A stretch of DNA of 64,000 bases from Bombyx mori (taxonomy: Eukaryota; Arthropoda; Insecta; Lepidoptera; Bombycidae), in NCBI RefSeq assembly GCF_030269925.1, contig NC_085127.1, positions 6,331,501 through 6,395,500 on the forward strand. Reading direction: 5' to 3'. The notes beneath the pieces were generated by a model, which did not search any database, was not told the DNA's origin, and saw only the letters and a program-made list of their open reading frames with translations. This document shows, one piece after another, positions 1 through 10,578 of this stretch. Both the position numbers and the translations under genes were made by a program. How positions within the stretch are numbered: the first letter of the stretch is position 1; every line of letters begins with the position of its first letter.

Positions 1-477
1 GCAAGGGCCAGTGCTGCTCGAAGCCTGCGGTGAGTCGAGGCTGAGCTTGAATGCTGCGTGCGTGTCGCCAGTGCTGCTCGAAGTTTGCAGTGAGTCGAAA
101 CTGAGCTGAATGCTGCGTGATTGTCGCCAGTGCTGCTCGAAGTCTGCAGTGAGTCGAGACTGAGCTTGAACGTTGCGTGCGTGTCGTGCGTAGTCCATGT
201 GATGCAGAGCTGCCACGCCGGAGATGTGTGACCCCAAGCGTTGATGATCCGGTCGTGGGCTGCGATGAACTGTAGCGGCGTGATGAAGCAGTGAAGTTGT
301 GTGCCGTAGGACCAGGAAGCGCGGTGAGTCGGCTGCGATGGTCCTGTTGAGGCTGCGGTGCTGGCTTGCTGTGGGACGACTGTCAATGACGTTTTATTTG
401 CGAGAATGCGGGGATTGTGGTAGCCGAAATTCTTGATGCGCTGATGATGAATCGTTGTATGATGGCTGCCCGCCACA
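1..477 (-). mobile_element. Deleted copy of the small LTR element at 22.9-29.1 kb
   Basis: The reverse complement matches the internal region of the LTR element at about 28399-28857, including its 59-60 bp tandem units. Read on the minus strand it begins at 477 with the first 25 bases of the LTR (TGTGGCGG...), then jumps directly into internal sequence. About 155 bp of LTR, the primer-binding site and the first internal bases are therefore missing. The window edge cuts the other end. No coding potential is visible. The inverted orientation relative to the 28 kb copy is seen directly; loss by deletion is inferred. Confidence 0.85.
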
Positions 478-966
478 GATAATATTCCTAAATTGGTGTA
501 TATATATATTTATATACATCAACTGTTGATGTATTTAAAAAATTGGTTGGGTAGCTTAGGTATGTTAATATCATCCCATTTCATTTCGTTTCGTTTTCAT
601 TTCATTTAATTTCATTTCATAATATCATTTTCATATAAAAAGTTACACATTAAAATTTAAATAAGACTTGACCTTATGGTCTTAGTTACCAGGTCATAAA
701 ATCCCTTAATAATAAATCATCTAGTCTGGGCTCCCTATCACTATTTTTTAAAATAATATTTATGGAATGGAAAAAAGCATAATTATAGTTAAAGCATGCA
801 TTTATGTTTAAAACCCAGTACACTATTTGTCAGTAGAATAAAAATAGACAAGTTCGTCAACAAAAAACTGCTTTCGTGTAACAAAAGGTGCTGGCAAAAA
901 ACTTAATGAAAAAAAAGGTGTGTGTGTGTGTGCAAGTCACATACGGGATAAGTGAAACTTATAAAA
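478..966. other. AT-rich spacer with a degenerate TTTCATTTCG-type array
   Basis: Positions about 575-622 hold a short degenerate array of TTTCATTTCG-like units. The rest is AT-rich with no ORF or repeat that I recognise. Confidence 0.5.
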
Positions 967-1181
967 AAGATGTGTGGTGTCGTGGGACACCGGATAGAAA
1001 GTTCCATATAAAAAAAAAAAGAATTACGAGAAAAAAATCGCGCGGTGAAATATCGCTGTGCGGTAAACAAGGCCTTATTCCACGGACTTTTTCTTACGGT
1101 TTTTACTATCACATTTTTTTCAGTTCGGTCGCGCAGCAAAATCCCTATCTCCTCCAAGCCTGCCGTAAGGAACTTCGTTCC
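967..1181 (+). mobile_element. Unassigned GGAACGAAGTTCC-type repeat, copy A
   Basis: It starts with the shared 5' segment (GATGTGTGGTGTCGTGGGAC, then ACACCGGATAG) and ends with the shared GGAACTTCGTTCC terminus, like the copies near 17.55, 38.99 and 42.29 kb. The central part (about 1010-1165) differs from the other copies. No transposase is encoded. The family is probably non-autonomous; its superfamily is not recognised. Confidence 0.6.
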
Positions 1182-1194
1182 ATAAATAAAAATA

Positions 1195-1402
1195 ATCGCA
1201 AGGATCAATCACTCCGCAGTGCAATGGAGCAGCCTCATCCTAGGGGAACCGTCTGCATGATTACGGTATCCCTACGCCATGTAAGTATGATTTAATAAGA
1301 GAAATACGAGAACGTCTATCAACTGTGTAACATCTCGTCCGCGATTCAGGAATTGTTGAATTTACGTGCAGCAACATCTGTTGATAACAAGCTAAATAGA
1401 AA
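1195..1402 (+). repeat. 208-bp block shared with 39234-39440
   Basis: From CGCAAGGATCAA to GCTAAATAGAAA this block is closely similar to 39234-39440, where it lies inside the GGAACGAAGTTCC-type repeat. Here it lies just outside the visible terminus of copy A. Both copies share a run around CAGTGC-ATGGAGCAGCCTC and a GGTAAGT-like site (TGTAAGT here). No ORF is conserved between them. Confidence 0.75.
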
Positions 1403-1883
1403 TCAAAAGTATCTCGGGCGCTCCGAGGGCCACGACGCGTGCACGGACGTCAAAAACACACTGAACTATATAGTCGGAGACGCGAGACCGTGTGGAGCGC
1501 TTCGTGATTTGTCGGGGCCGCTCGGAGCCGCTTCGGCAAGCCAATCGCGGCACACTTATTTTTCGTTTCCTTTCATTTCGTTTCGTCGAGTTTGAAATCA
1601 CATCACAACGATTCTAAAGAAGCTTCACTTCCAGAGTACAATATAAAAAGTAATTAAACATAAAACTTATAAAACAAACAATTTTGCACATTTTCAAAAT
1701 TGTCGGCAATCTGAATCGATAGAAACATGTTTCAGTTTCATCAGGAAATGGTTCAAAAATCGCTGCAAAAAGATACCGGTTTCTGGTGTCGTTTTTCATT
1801 GTTAGGTACACTTTTTCATTTTTTAGCCCCTAAACAAAACGTGTGTTAAGTGAACTTTTTATAAAATTATACCGCTTGATTGA
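1403..1883. other. Unassigned sequence with a GC-rich core
   Basis: Positions 1405-1560 are distinctly GC-rich with many CG dinucleotides (for example around 1430-1460 and 1480-1550), unlike the AT-rich flanks. Short ORFs on both strands overlap here but resemble no known family. A piece of a GC-rich LINE leader is possible but not shown. Confidence 0.3.
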
Positions 1884-2022
1884 TTAATATATAAATATAT
1901 AAATATTTTTAATATATAAATAAATATAAATATATAAATAAATATAAATATATAAATAAATATAAATATATAAATAAATATAAATATATAAATAAATATA
2001 TAAATAAATAAATATAAATAAA
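1884..2022. repeat. AT-only tandem array
   Basis: Repeated units of about 17 bp built from ATATAAATAAATATAAAT-like sequence, repeated at least six times and ending in TAAATA repeats. Pure A/T minisatellite. Confidence 0.85.
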
Positions 2023-2043
2023 TATTTTTAAAGGACCAGATCG

Positions 2044-2722
2044 GCGTGCATTTAGATTTACTTGGTAGTTACCGTCGCCCATCGCCCATGGACTTCAGCA
2101 ATGCTAGGGGCAGAGCCAAGCCGCTGCCTACCGCTTAATATTCTGCACAAGCCTCGTTTGAAGAAGGACATGTCATAGCGCTCGGGAAACACCGTGGAGG
2201 GGAGCTCATTCCATAGCCGGATGGTACGTGGCAAAAAAGACCTCTGGAAACGCACTGTGGATGACCGCAGTGGCTCCAGGTAGTATGGATGAACTCTACT
2301 CCGGTGGCGGGCGGTGCGATGGTAAAAACGAGATGCCGGTATCATCTCGAACAATTCCTCAGAGCACTCCCCATGAGGAAGCACCAGAGCACTCCCCCTC
2401 CCGTCCCCTATGGAACATGCGGTACAAAATACAGAGGGAACCGAAGTCCCTCCGCAGACCCAGAAGCTCCAAACGATCTGTGAGAATGGGATTATCGACA
2501 ATCCGAACGGCCCTCCTCTGTATGGAGTCAAATGGAAGAAGCTGGTATTTGGGAGCCCCGGCCCAGAGATGGGAGCAGTACTCCACGCGAGGCCAGACTT
2601 GTGCTTTATAAAGCAAAAGCCTTGGTCCAGGCGTGAAGTACCGCTTCGCTCTGTTGAGGACTCCCAGCATTTTAGACGCCAACAAAGTGATCATCGATAC
2701 AAAACATTGAACAATTGACAAA
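2044..2722 (-). pseudogene. 5'-truncated LINE relic: reverse transcriptase C-terminus (CR1/Jockey-like)
   Basis: The minus strand encodes the end of a LINE reverse transcriptase in two frames. The first part (2721 down to about 2390) reads LLLYKAQVWPRVEYCSHLW and FDSIQRRAVRIVDN, typical of the thumb and C-terminal region after the RT active site. A duplicated AGAGCACTCCCC stretch at about 2355-2400 shifts the frame. The rest continues as ECSEELFEMIPASRFYHRT, then RTIRLWNELPSTVFPERYD, ending near 2058 in the tail SGRQRLGSAPSIAEVHGRW. The catalytic region is absent. The same 3' tail recurs near 13.1, 29.4, 43.7, 46.0, 56.0 and 62.1 kb, so this is a common family here. Confidence 0.8.
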
Positions 2723-3037
2723 AGTTCATGGCAGATGTCACCTCAATTATAGATATAATCGATAGTGCATTAACAACAAAAATGAAAAAAAATCTTATAT
2801 TACTATGATTTGATTACATTTCATTGATTTCTTAAGATTAATTTATATTTATTTTATATAAATAATAAATAAAAAATATAATAATATTAAACTAATTTTA
2901 AAATATGGATGGTAAGTAGGTAGGAACATAACAATTCGTTGTTACTCGTTAACTCTTTTGTAGCGAGCGCGTGTTTTCAAAAGAGCTTAGTGCTAAAAGC
3001 GGATTAGCTATCTTTGAAAAGGGAATAATAATATAGG
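2723..3037. other. AT-rich spacer before the (TAA)n array
   Basis: AT-rich sequence with TTTATAT-type runs at 2830-2900. Nothing else is recognisable. Confidence 0.5.
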
Positions 3038-3062
3038 TAATAATAATAATAATAATAATAAT
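3038..3062. repeat. (TAA)8 target array upstream of Dong-like element A
   Basis: Eight TAA units directly abut the 5' end of the first R4/Dong-type element. Confidence 0.9.
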
Positions 3063-6000
3063 ATAAATACAACCACACGTCCTGATTGAACACCTAATCA
3101 CGTGGGGGGCGGACACACGAATGAGAAATTACTGGCGTGGCTAACGTGGCTCTGGAAACCCATCAAAAATGGAGCTACGATCTAAACGTAAACGTATGGG
3201 ACCGCTGCCCGGGGGCGATCGCCGGGGCACACCTGGAGCTGACGCTGGGTGTCTCAGCATGCGAATCGTCAGCGGTGAGGAGTTGAACAGGCGGGCTCCC
3301 ACCGACAAAGATGCTACAGCTGAAACTCGTGACGATGGTGATAGCTTAACAGTCAGAACAAACACTCCAATAGAATCATATAGCCCAAGTACTGTATCGT
3401 ACACACCCTCCAGATCACCTTCACCTTCCGTACCATCGTCACCCCAACCACTCTCGTTTAATCCAGATCCACCCATACCAGTCTTGAATGTTGCACGGGA
3501 GGCAAATTCCTTCTTACCCGTGTCCACCAAGGCTGGGAAATCACGAGTACGCATGAAATGGAGCAAAGATGTGAATACATTTATCATGCGCACTTACTTT
3601 CACATAACCAAGTTAGAGACCGACATGACCACATACAGGCAACAATTGCATCAACTTTTTTCCCAACAATATCCGGAAGTAACCGTTTCAGAACAAAGAA
3701 TATCAGACCAGCGGAGAGTTATAGTACGAAATAAACTTCTCTCTCAAGAAATACTAGACCAATTGAGAGAAGAAGTCCGCTTACAGTTACAAGAAGCTGA
3801 TGTAGGCTCTAATACCATGACATTATTACAAGACGCAGACGAAAATATTATACCAGAACAACCACAACGTCACTTTCAATCTCAACCAATTTTACAATCC
3901 CACCCATTCCATCAATCACAAGCATACACACAGACATCAAACACATCCTCACAAACTGAAAATTTAACCTTTGTGTTGGAAAATGATATTGAGACCTTAG
4001 TCATCGCAGATCAGAATCTAACAACCAGCACCTATACCCAAGAAATACATGACAAATTTATAAGAACTCTAACACAATACTCTGGTATGGACCCAGCCGC
4101 TCGACCAAAACTCCCTAAACTGAGATACAGCTCTAATCTATTTCGTTTAGTTAATTTGTTTAATGAACATATATTGCCACAATTTTTAACAAAAGACGCA
4201 AAACTCATAGACATACATACACTAATTTATTGCACAGCAGTAGTTGTCTCTGAAGATCTAAACTATAAAATTACAGAATACACAGGTAACAGACGACAAA
4301 GAAATAACACGAAACCACCATGGCAGCAAAGGCTAGAAAAAGACATAGAAAAACTAAGAGCAGACTGTGGAAGACTTACACAATACATAAACAACAACAG
4401 ATCAAATAAAGTAGTTAGGAGAGTTGAGGCTATATTTAAGAGTAACATTACACATACCAGACACGAAAATACCAACCAAAAACCCGAAGAATTTCTAGAC
4501 ACCTTAAAACAAAAACTGGCACTTAAAGTTCATAGGCTTAAAAGATACACGAAAGCACAACAACGCAGAAATGATAACACTATATTTGCTACAAACGAAA
4601 AAATATTTTATAGAAACCTTAACAAACCGATTCACAACACAATTGATGAGAATAACACAGTCACGCCTACAAAAGAAAATCTCGAAACCTACTGGTCCAG
4701 CATATGGGAAGAGCAAGTTGAACACAACGACAAAGCGACTTGGGTAACAGAAGAGAAAATAAAATGGGAGGGAATAGATGAAATGGAATTTACAGAAATC
4801 ACAGAGTTAGACATCACACACATAACAAATAAATTACACAATTGGAAATCTCCTGGTATAGACAAAATACACAATTTTTGGTACAAAAAGTTAACATCAT
4901 TACACAAATCTATAGCAAAAAATTTCACAAATATAATATTAGGAGAACAGAATATACCAGATTTTATTGCAACAGGGATAACATACATGTTACCTAAAAT
5001 TCAAAATTCACCAGAACCCTCTCAATATAGGCCAATCACATGCCTACCCACTATCTATAAATTACTGACATCAGCAATCACAACAAAAATTAACACACAC
5101 GTAGAACATCATAATATCATAGCAGAGGAACAGAAGGGATGCAGACGGGGCCATATGGGATGCAAGGAACAGCTGATTATTGACTCCACAATACATAAAC
5201 ATGCCACCACAAAAAATAGAAATCTTCATTGTACCTATATTGATTACAAGAAAGCGTTTGACAGTGTTCCACATTCTTGGCTGATAAAAATATTAGAGAT
5301 TTACAGAATAAACCCTAAAATTATAGATTTTCTACGAAATATAATGCCCCAGTGGCAAACCACGCTACAAATTAATTGTAATTCCAATCCTATCGTAACA
5401 CGTCAAATATCTATTAAGAAAGGAATCTACCAAGGTGATTCACTAAGCCCGCTGTGGTTCTGTCTCGCCTTTAACCCCTTATCTCACTTGCTACAACGTT
5501 GCCGGGCTGGATATTGCCTCAAAAATACCACAGAAAACACATCAATATCACACCTCATATACATGGATGACATTAAACTATACGCACAGTCAGAAAAAGA
5601 AATGAAAAAATTAGTAGAAGCAACAGCAGAGTTCAGTAAAGATATTAACATGCAATTTAGCTTAGACAAATGTAAAACACTTCACATTATTAGAGGCAAG
5701 ATACAACCCGGCGACTATGTAATAAACGATACAGACACAATAACAGCAATGGAACTTATATAAATATCTAGGTTATACACAACTAAAAGGACTAGACCAT
5801 GTTAGAATCAAAAACACATTAACTGCAGAGTACAAAAAAAGACTAAACGCCATTTGTAAATCCCAACTATCTAGTAAACACCTTGTAAAGGCTTTAAATA
5901 CTTACGCCATTCCCATATTAACCTATTCATTCGGAATTATAAAATGGACCAAAACGGATACAGAACAGTTAGAACGAACTACACGCACCACACTAACAAA

Positions 6001-6551
6001 ACACAACAAGTTACACCCTAAATCTGCCATAGAACGGCTAACAATTAAACGACAAAATGGAGGGAGAGGCCTTGTAGATATCCAGCACTTGTGGCAAAAA
6101 CAAATCATTAGGCTAAAATCATTTTTTCACACAAAATCACAATCTAGTAAAATACATAATGCAATAGTTCTAAACGACAACAACTACACTCCACTAAACC
6201 TAAATGATCAAACAGATACACTGAACACCAACAGTAATAACCCGCAAGAACAAAAAATTAAACAATGGAAAAAGAAACTCCACAACAGGCGTCATTCCCA
6301 ACCATCTTCTCCATAGCCTAAAACTATTAGACCTCAAAGAAACTCTCTACATAACTCTCCAAAAAGCCGCAATCTTGAATACATGTAGAATAGTCAGGAA
6401 ATTCTTGCAGATAGACGAAAACGAAATTGCCCCTCATAATAACATACCGTCAACATAAATTTTCCTTACTACACGCTGCATTCACTTGGTTTAGGCCCGT
6501 GGATGTGGTTCGGACTAGCCGGGGTGCTAAGAAAAGATTACCTTTCTGAAC

Positions 6552-6552
<1 letters not shown>
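3063..6552 (+). mobile_element. R4/Dong-type LINE, copy A (defective)
   Basis: It is bounded on both sides by (TAA)n arrays, the insertion habit known for the Dong element of silkworm. Its 5' leader (3063-3168) is homologous to that of copy B, sharing TCACGTGGGGGGCGGACAC and then a GGCTAACRTGGCTCTGG match. The single ORF is broken, and about 0.65 kb present in copy B (roughly 9690-10330) is missing near 6297. The amino-acid sequence is clearly diverged from copy B, so the two belong to different subfamilies and are not a local duplication. Confidence 0.85.
3169..6458 (+). pseudogene. R4/Dong-type retrotransposon polyprotein, frameshifted and lacking endonuclease
   Basis: Open from ATG 3169 for 864 codons. 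The N-terminus has the GPLPGG...GCLSMRIVSGEELNRR leader and a Myb-like stretch RVRMKWSKDVNTFIMRTYF. RT motifs follow: YRPITCLPTIYKLLTS, EEQKGCRRG, YIDYKKAFDSVPHSWL, GIYQGDSLSPLWFC and the YMDD active site at residues 798-801. A one-base shift near 5759 ends the frame at 5763; the next frame resumes at YKYLGYTQLKGLDH and runs to a stop at 6316. A deletion has removed the CCHC finger and REL-type endonuclease seen in copy B. The C-terminal tail (about 6294-6458, with TCRIVRKFL) survives in another frame. Not functional. Confidence 0.85.

Positions 6553-6600
<48 letters not shown>
6553..6600. repeat. (TAA)16 array between Dong-like copies A and B
   Basis: Sixteen perfect TAA units are both the 3' boundary of copy A and the 5' boundary of copy B. 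The second element used the repeat left by the first, or both split a single array. Confidence 0.95.
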
Positions 6601-9600
6601 GCCCCCTATAATCCAACCATACGTCCGAGTCGAACACCAGACTCACGTGGGGGGCGGACACGCGATATAATGTTACTGGCGCGGCTAACATGGCTCTGGG
6701 AACCCATAAAAAATGGAGAATCAAGAAATAAGTATACGTATAGGGCCGCTACCTGGAGGTCGCCAGGGCACGTCTGGAGCTGGCGCTGGACGTGGCAGCA
6801 TGCGGACCGCCAGTGGTCGTAGATTGAACAGGCGGGTCACGACCAACCAAGCTACTACAGCCGAAACACAAATCACACTTACACCAGACACTCAACAGGA
6901 ATCAGCAAGGAGTGTTTTGCAGGACATGTTACCTGCAACCACCCTTGCTGGCAGAAACAGGCAGCGAATGAAGTGGACGGACGAAGTAAATAAACAACTA
7001 CTTCGCTGCTATTACACGGTTACAAATTGCGAAAGTAATCTTACAGGATATCGCCTAGCACTCTACACGAAATTCATTGACATATACCCAGACCTTCATA
7101 TAATATCAGAACAACGTTTAGCAGATCAGGTGCGAGTTATACACCGCAATAATAGAATCTCAGCCGCAGAAAGGGAAATAATTAAGACCGAAGTAGAACA
7201 AAATCTACATAGTTTGACTTCAGTGTCTACAAATCCTACTAACTCACCTCCCATAAATCAGGAAAACATAATACACAGTACTCAACATGGTTCACACGAT
7301 ACAAATAACCGAAATGCATTCAACAACAACTCAACAGAATACATAGTACACACACCATCGACAGACTCACAAATAACAGACCTTTTGCTTACACCCTCAT
7401 ACACACTATCACACACACCATCTGCACATAAACAAGCATCAGATACCCAAACAGACCAACCTGATACTACAGAGAGCATACAACAAATAGAACAGATTTT
7501 TAACGAGAACTTCATAAAATACAAAGGAATTGATCCCACGCTACGACCAACTTTGTCAAAATTAAAAATATCACATAAATCGATAAGTACAGTAAAAATA
7601 CTAAATATTCTGATAGATAACAAACTGACAAATATCACAAATCCAACCATAGAAGAAGTACATGATCTTATATATAGTGCAGCAATGACTGCCACAACAA
7701 TTCATACCAATAAGAATAAGCAAATGACATATACAGAAATAGCCCCTAGAACAACAAGTAACTCAAAACCAGCATGGGAAATACGTATAGAAAATAACAT
7801 AGCATTTTTAAGACAGGAAATAGGAAGATTAAATCAGTTTATTGCAGGTAATCTAAGCACGAAAAAGCAAGTTAAGATGGGAATTTTGTATAAGAATAAA
7901 GAAGAAGCAATAGAAATCATGGATAAAAAAACACAAAGACTTCAAGCATTGTCAAAAAGATTACGTAGGTACAGAAAGTCTAATCAACGTCATAGGGATA
8001 ATATGATGTTTAACACAAATCAGAAGGTATTTTATAGGAACTTTAATAGAGAAGCGGTTGTTAAAAATCTACCCGATATTACAGAAATACAGACATTCTG
8101 GGAAAATATATGGTCAAAACCAATAGAGCATAATAACGAAGCAGAATGGATCAAAACAGAACTAAATAAAACTCAACATGTAGACCCGATGTTAGAAGTT
8201 ACAATTGATAGGATAGATATAGAAATAGCAATAAAAAGGACACTCAATTGGAAGACACCGGGACCAGACAAAATACATAATTATTGGTTGAAATATTTTA
8301 CATCAACACACAGACATATTGCAAAAGCCTTCAATAAAATAATCCAGGAACCAAACACACTACCTATGTTTCTAACACATGGCAACACCTACCTCAAACC
8401 CAAAGACACAGACACAGATAATCCAGCTAAATACCGACCAATTACATGCCTCCCCACACTCTACAAACTACTCACATCCACAATTTCACACAAAATAAAT
8501 GCACATCTCACTCATAATAAAATAATAGCAGAAGAGCAAAAAGGTTGCAGGAAAGGATCAAGGGGCTGTAAAGAACAATTAGTCATAGATACAGAAATAC
8601 ATACTCAAGTAAAACAATCACATAGAAATCTATATTTTGCATACATCGATTACCAAAAGGCATATGATAGCGTACCGCATTCATGGTTAGTCCAAATCTT
8701 AAAAATTTATAAAATACACCCAATGTTAATTAAATTTCTTCAACAGACTATGAAAAAATGGTCAACAGTATTAAACATAAAAACAGAAGCAGGAACCATC
8801 AAATCTAACTCCATAAAAATAGCCCGGGGAATATATCAAGGAGATTCTTTGAGTCCATTGTGGTTTTGCATGGCAATAAACCCACTATCTCAGATTTTAA
8901 ACAACACTGAACAAGGATACATGATACATAAAGACACTAAGACTAAACTAACACATTTATTATATATGGATGACATCAAACTATATTCTGGCAATAGGCA
9001 ACAAATGAACAGACTGTTAGAAGCTACTGAAAATTTTAGTAGCGATATCAAAATGAACTTCGGCACGGACAAGTGTAAAATAAATAGTATAATTAAAGGC
9101 AAACATCATGAAACGGACCCATACATACTTTACACACAACAGAACTCAATAATAGATAAAATGGATATAAACGATACATACAAATATTTAGGGTACGCAC
9201 AGAGTATAGGATTAGATCACAGTAAGATCAAACAAGAACTTACCAACAAATACACAGAAAGGTTGAATATAATACTAAAAACAGAACTATCGGGTCGAAA
9301 CACAGTTAAAGCAATAAATACATACGCAGTCCCCGTTCTGACATACTCATTTGGCATTATTAAATGGACAACTACAGATTTAGACAAAGTTAATAGAGTG
9401 ACACGAACTACATGCAATAAACACAACATTCACCACATACATTCAGCTACAGAAAGATTCAATCTTAAAAGGAAATTAGGTGGCAGGGGGCTCGTAGACG
9501 TAAAACACTTACACAATAGACAAGTACATAACATTCGCACATACATGTACAACAAATCTAATGATAGCCCTATACATAAAGCTCTTACATTAATATCCAC

Positions 9601-10567
9601 ATCTGGCACACCCTTGAAACTAAATGATAATAGTTATACTATAGATCCGCCAACAACAGATGAACAAAAAATAATTAGCTGGAAACAAAAAACACTACAC
9701 GGAAAACATCCTAACCAACTCCAACAAGAACATATAGACTCAGAGGCATCAAACACGTGGTTATCCAAAGGCAATATATACAAAGAAACTGAAGGATTTA
9801 TGTTGGCCATCCAAGATCAAGTCATTAAAACTAGAAACTATCAGAAGTATATTATTAAAGATCCATCAGTAGTCTCAGATAGATGCCGCCTATGCAACTC
9901 AAATCAAGAAACAATAGAACATATAACAGGGGGTTGTCCATTTTTAGCCAATAAACAGTACACAGAAAGACATAATAACGTTGCAAAACAAATCCACTCA
10001 CAGTTAGCACTTAAATATAACCTATTAGATGAAACAGAACCATACTACAAATATAAACCTACAAGTGTACTCAACAATGAGTCAGTAAAACTGTACTGGG
10101 ACCGAGACATCATTACCGACAAAACCACGACAAATAATAGACCGGATATTACACTAACACTAAAAGATAGAAAAATTACATACTTAATAGATATTGCAAT
10201 ACCTAATTCTGAAAATATAAGGAAAAAATACACTGAGAAAATACAAAAATATATACCACTAGCAGATGAAATACGACAAATGTGGCATCAACACACCGTT
10301 AAAATTATACCCATAATAATTTCATCAACCGGACTCATTCCAAAATCATTACACACATCGCTCTCAGAACTTGATCTTAATAAATATTCATACATAGCTT
10401 TACAAAAATCTGTAATAATCGACACCTGTTCCATAGTGCGACGATTCCTTACATCCACTACTCAAACCCCTACAACACTACACAATGAACCAACTCACTT
10501 GGCGTAAGCCCGTGCTAGGTTCACACTTACCAGCATTAGCTGAGAAAAAAAATATATCCATAACCCA
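6601..10567 (+). mobile_element. R4/Dong-type LINE, copy B (apparently full length)
   Basis: 3.97 kb from the end of (TAA)16 to a new (TAA)3 run at 10568. It has a 112-bp 5' leader, one long intact ORF and a 60-bp 3' UTR. There is no poly(A) tail; TAA units replace it, as expected for a site-specific element of this clade. Intact coding capacity suggests a recent insertion that could still be competent (inference). Confidence 0.88.
6713..10507 (+). CDS. R4/Dong-clade retrotransposon protein (Myb-like, RT, CCHC, REL endonuclease)
   Basis: A single 1264-codon ORF that copies element RNA into DNA at a nick made by its own endonuclease (family knowledge). Domains in order: a basic/Gly leader; a Myb-like stretch at about residues 82-160 (RQRMKWTDEVNKQLLRCYY), probably DNA-binding; an RT domain from about residue 510, with PGPDKIHNYW, EEQKGCRKG (about 608), YIDYQKAYDSVPHSW (about 643), GIYQGDSLSPLWFC (about 706) and YMDD (751-754); a CX2CX8HX4C finger at about 1057 (CRLC...H...C); and a restriction-like endonuclease motif RPDITLTLKDRKITYLIDIA at about 1143, keeping the PD...D spacing. 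No frameshifts or internal stops. The start is the first ATG in frame and aligns with the start of copy A. Codon use is strongly A-rich. Confidence 0.92.
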   Translation: MENQEISIRIGPLPGGRQGTSGAGAGRGSMRTASGRRLNRRVTTNQATTAETQITLTPDTQQESARSVLQDMLPATTLAGRNRQRMKWTDEVNKQLLRCYYTVTNCESNLTGYRLALYTKFIDIYPDLHIISEQRLADQVRVIHRNNRISAAEREIIKTEVEQNLHSLTSVSTNPTNSPPINQENIIHSTQHGSHDTNNRNAFNNNSTEYIVHTPSTDSQITDLLLTPSYTLSHTPSAHKQASDTQTDQPDTTESIQQIEQIFNENFIKYKGIDPTLRPTLSKLKISHKSISTVKILNILIDNKLTNITNPTIEEVHDLIYSAAMTATTIHTNKNKQMTYTEIAPRTTSNSKPAWEIRIENNIAFLRQEIGRLNQFIAGNLSTKKQVKMGILYKNKEEAIEIMDKKTQRLQALSKRLRRYRKSNQRHRDNMMFNTNQKVFYRNFNREAVVKNLPDITEIQTFWENIWSKPIEHNNEAEWIKTELNKTQHVDPMLEVTIDRIDIEIAIKRTLNWKTPGPDKIHNYWLKYFTSTHRHIAKAFNKIIQEPNTLPMFLTHGNTYLKPKDTDTDNPAKYRPITCLPTLYKLLTSTISHKINAHLTHNKIIAEEQKGCRKGSRGCKEQLVIDTEIHTQVKQSHRNLYFAYIDYQKAYDSVPHSWLVQILKIYKIHPMLIKFLQQTMKKWSTVLNIKTEAGTIKSNSIKIARGIYQGDSLSPLWFCMAINPLSQILNNTEQGYMIHKDTKTKLTHLLYMDDIKLYSGNRQQMNRLLEATENFSSDIKMNFGTDKCKINSIIKGKHHETDPYILYTQQNSIIDKMDINDTYKYLGYAQSIGLDHSKIKQELTNKYTERLNIILKTELSGRNTVKAINTYAVPVLTYSFGIIKWTTTDLDKVNRVTRTTCNKHNIHHIHSATERFNLKRKLGGRGLVDVKHLHNRQVHNIRTYMYNKSNDSPIHKALTLISTSGTPLKLNDNSYTIDPPTTDEQKIISWKQKTLHGKHPNQLQQEHIDSEASNTWLSKGNIYKETEGFMLAIQDQVIKTRNYQKYIIKDPSVVSDRCRLCNSNQETIEHITGGCPFLANKQYTERHNNVAKQIHSQLALKYNLLDETEPYYKYKPTSVLNNESVKLYWDRDIITDKTTTNNRPDITLTLKDRKITYLIDIAIPNSENIRKKYTEKIQKYIPLADEIRQMWHQHTVKIIPIIISSTGLIPKSLHTSLSELDLNKYSYIALQKSVIIDTCSIVRRFLTSTTQTPTTLHNEPTHLA

Positions 10568-10578
10568 TAATAATAATA

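Noticed and set aside
1..175. CRISPR-like or satellite array from regularly spaced 60-bp units
   Set aside because: Only about three direct units without distinct spacers, explained by the tandem units inside the LTR element; the host is an insect.
888..1295. 135-codon plus-strand ORF
   Set aside because: It spans the unassigned repeat copy A and the adjacent 208-bp block; Lys-rich chance reading of repeat DNA.
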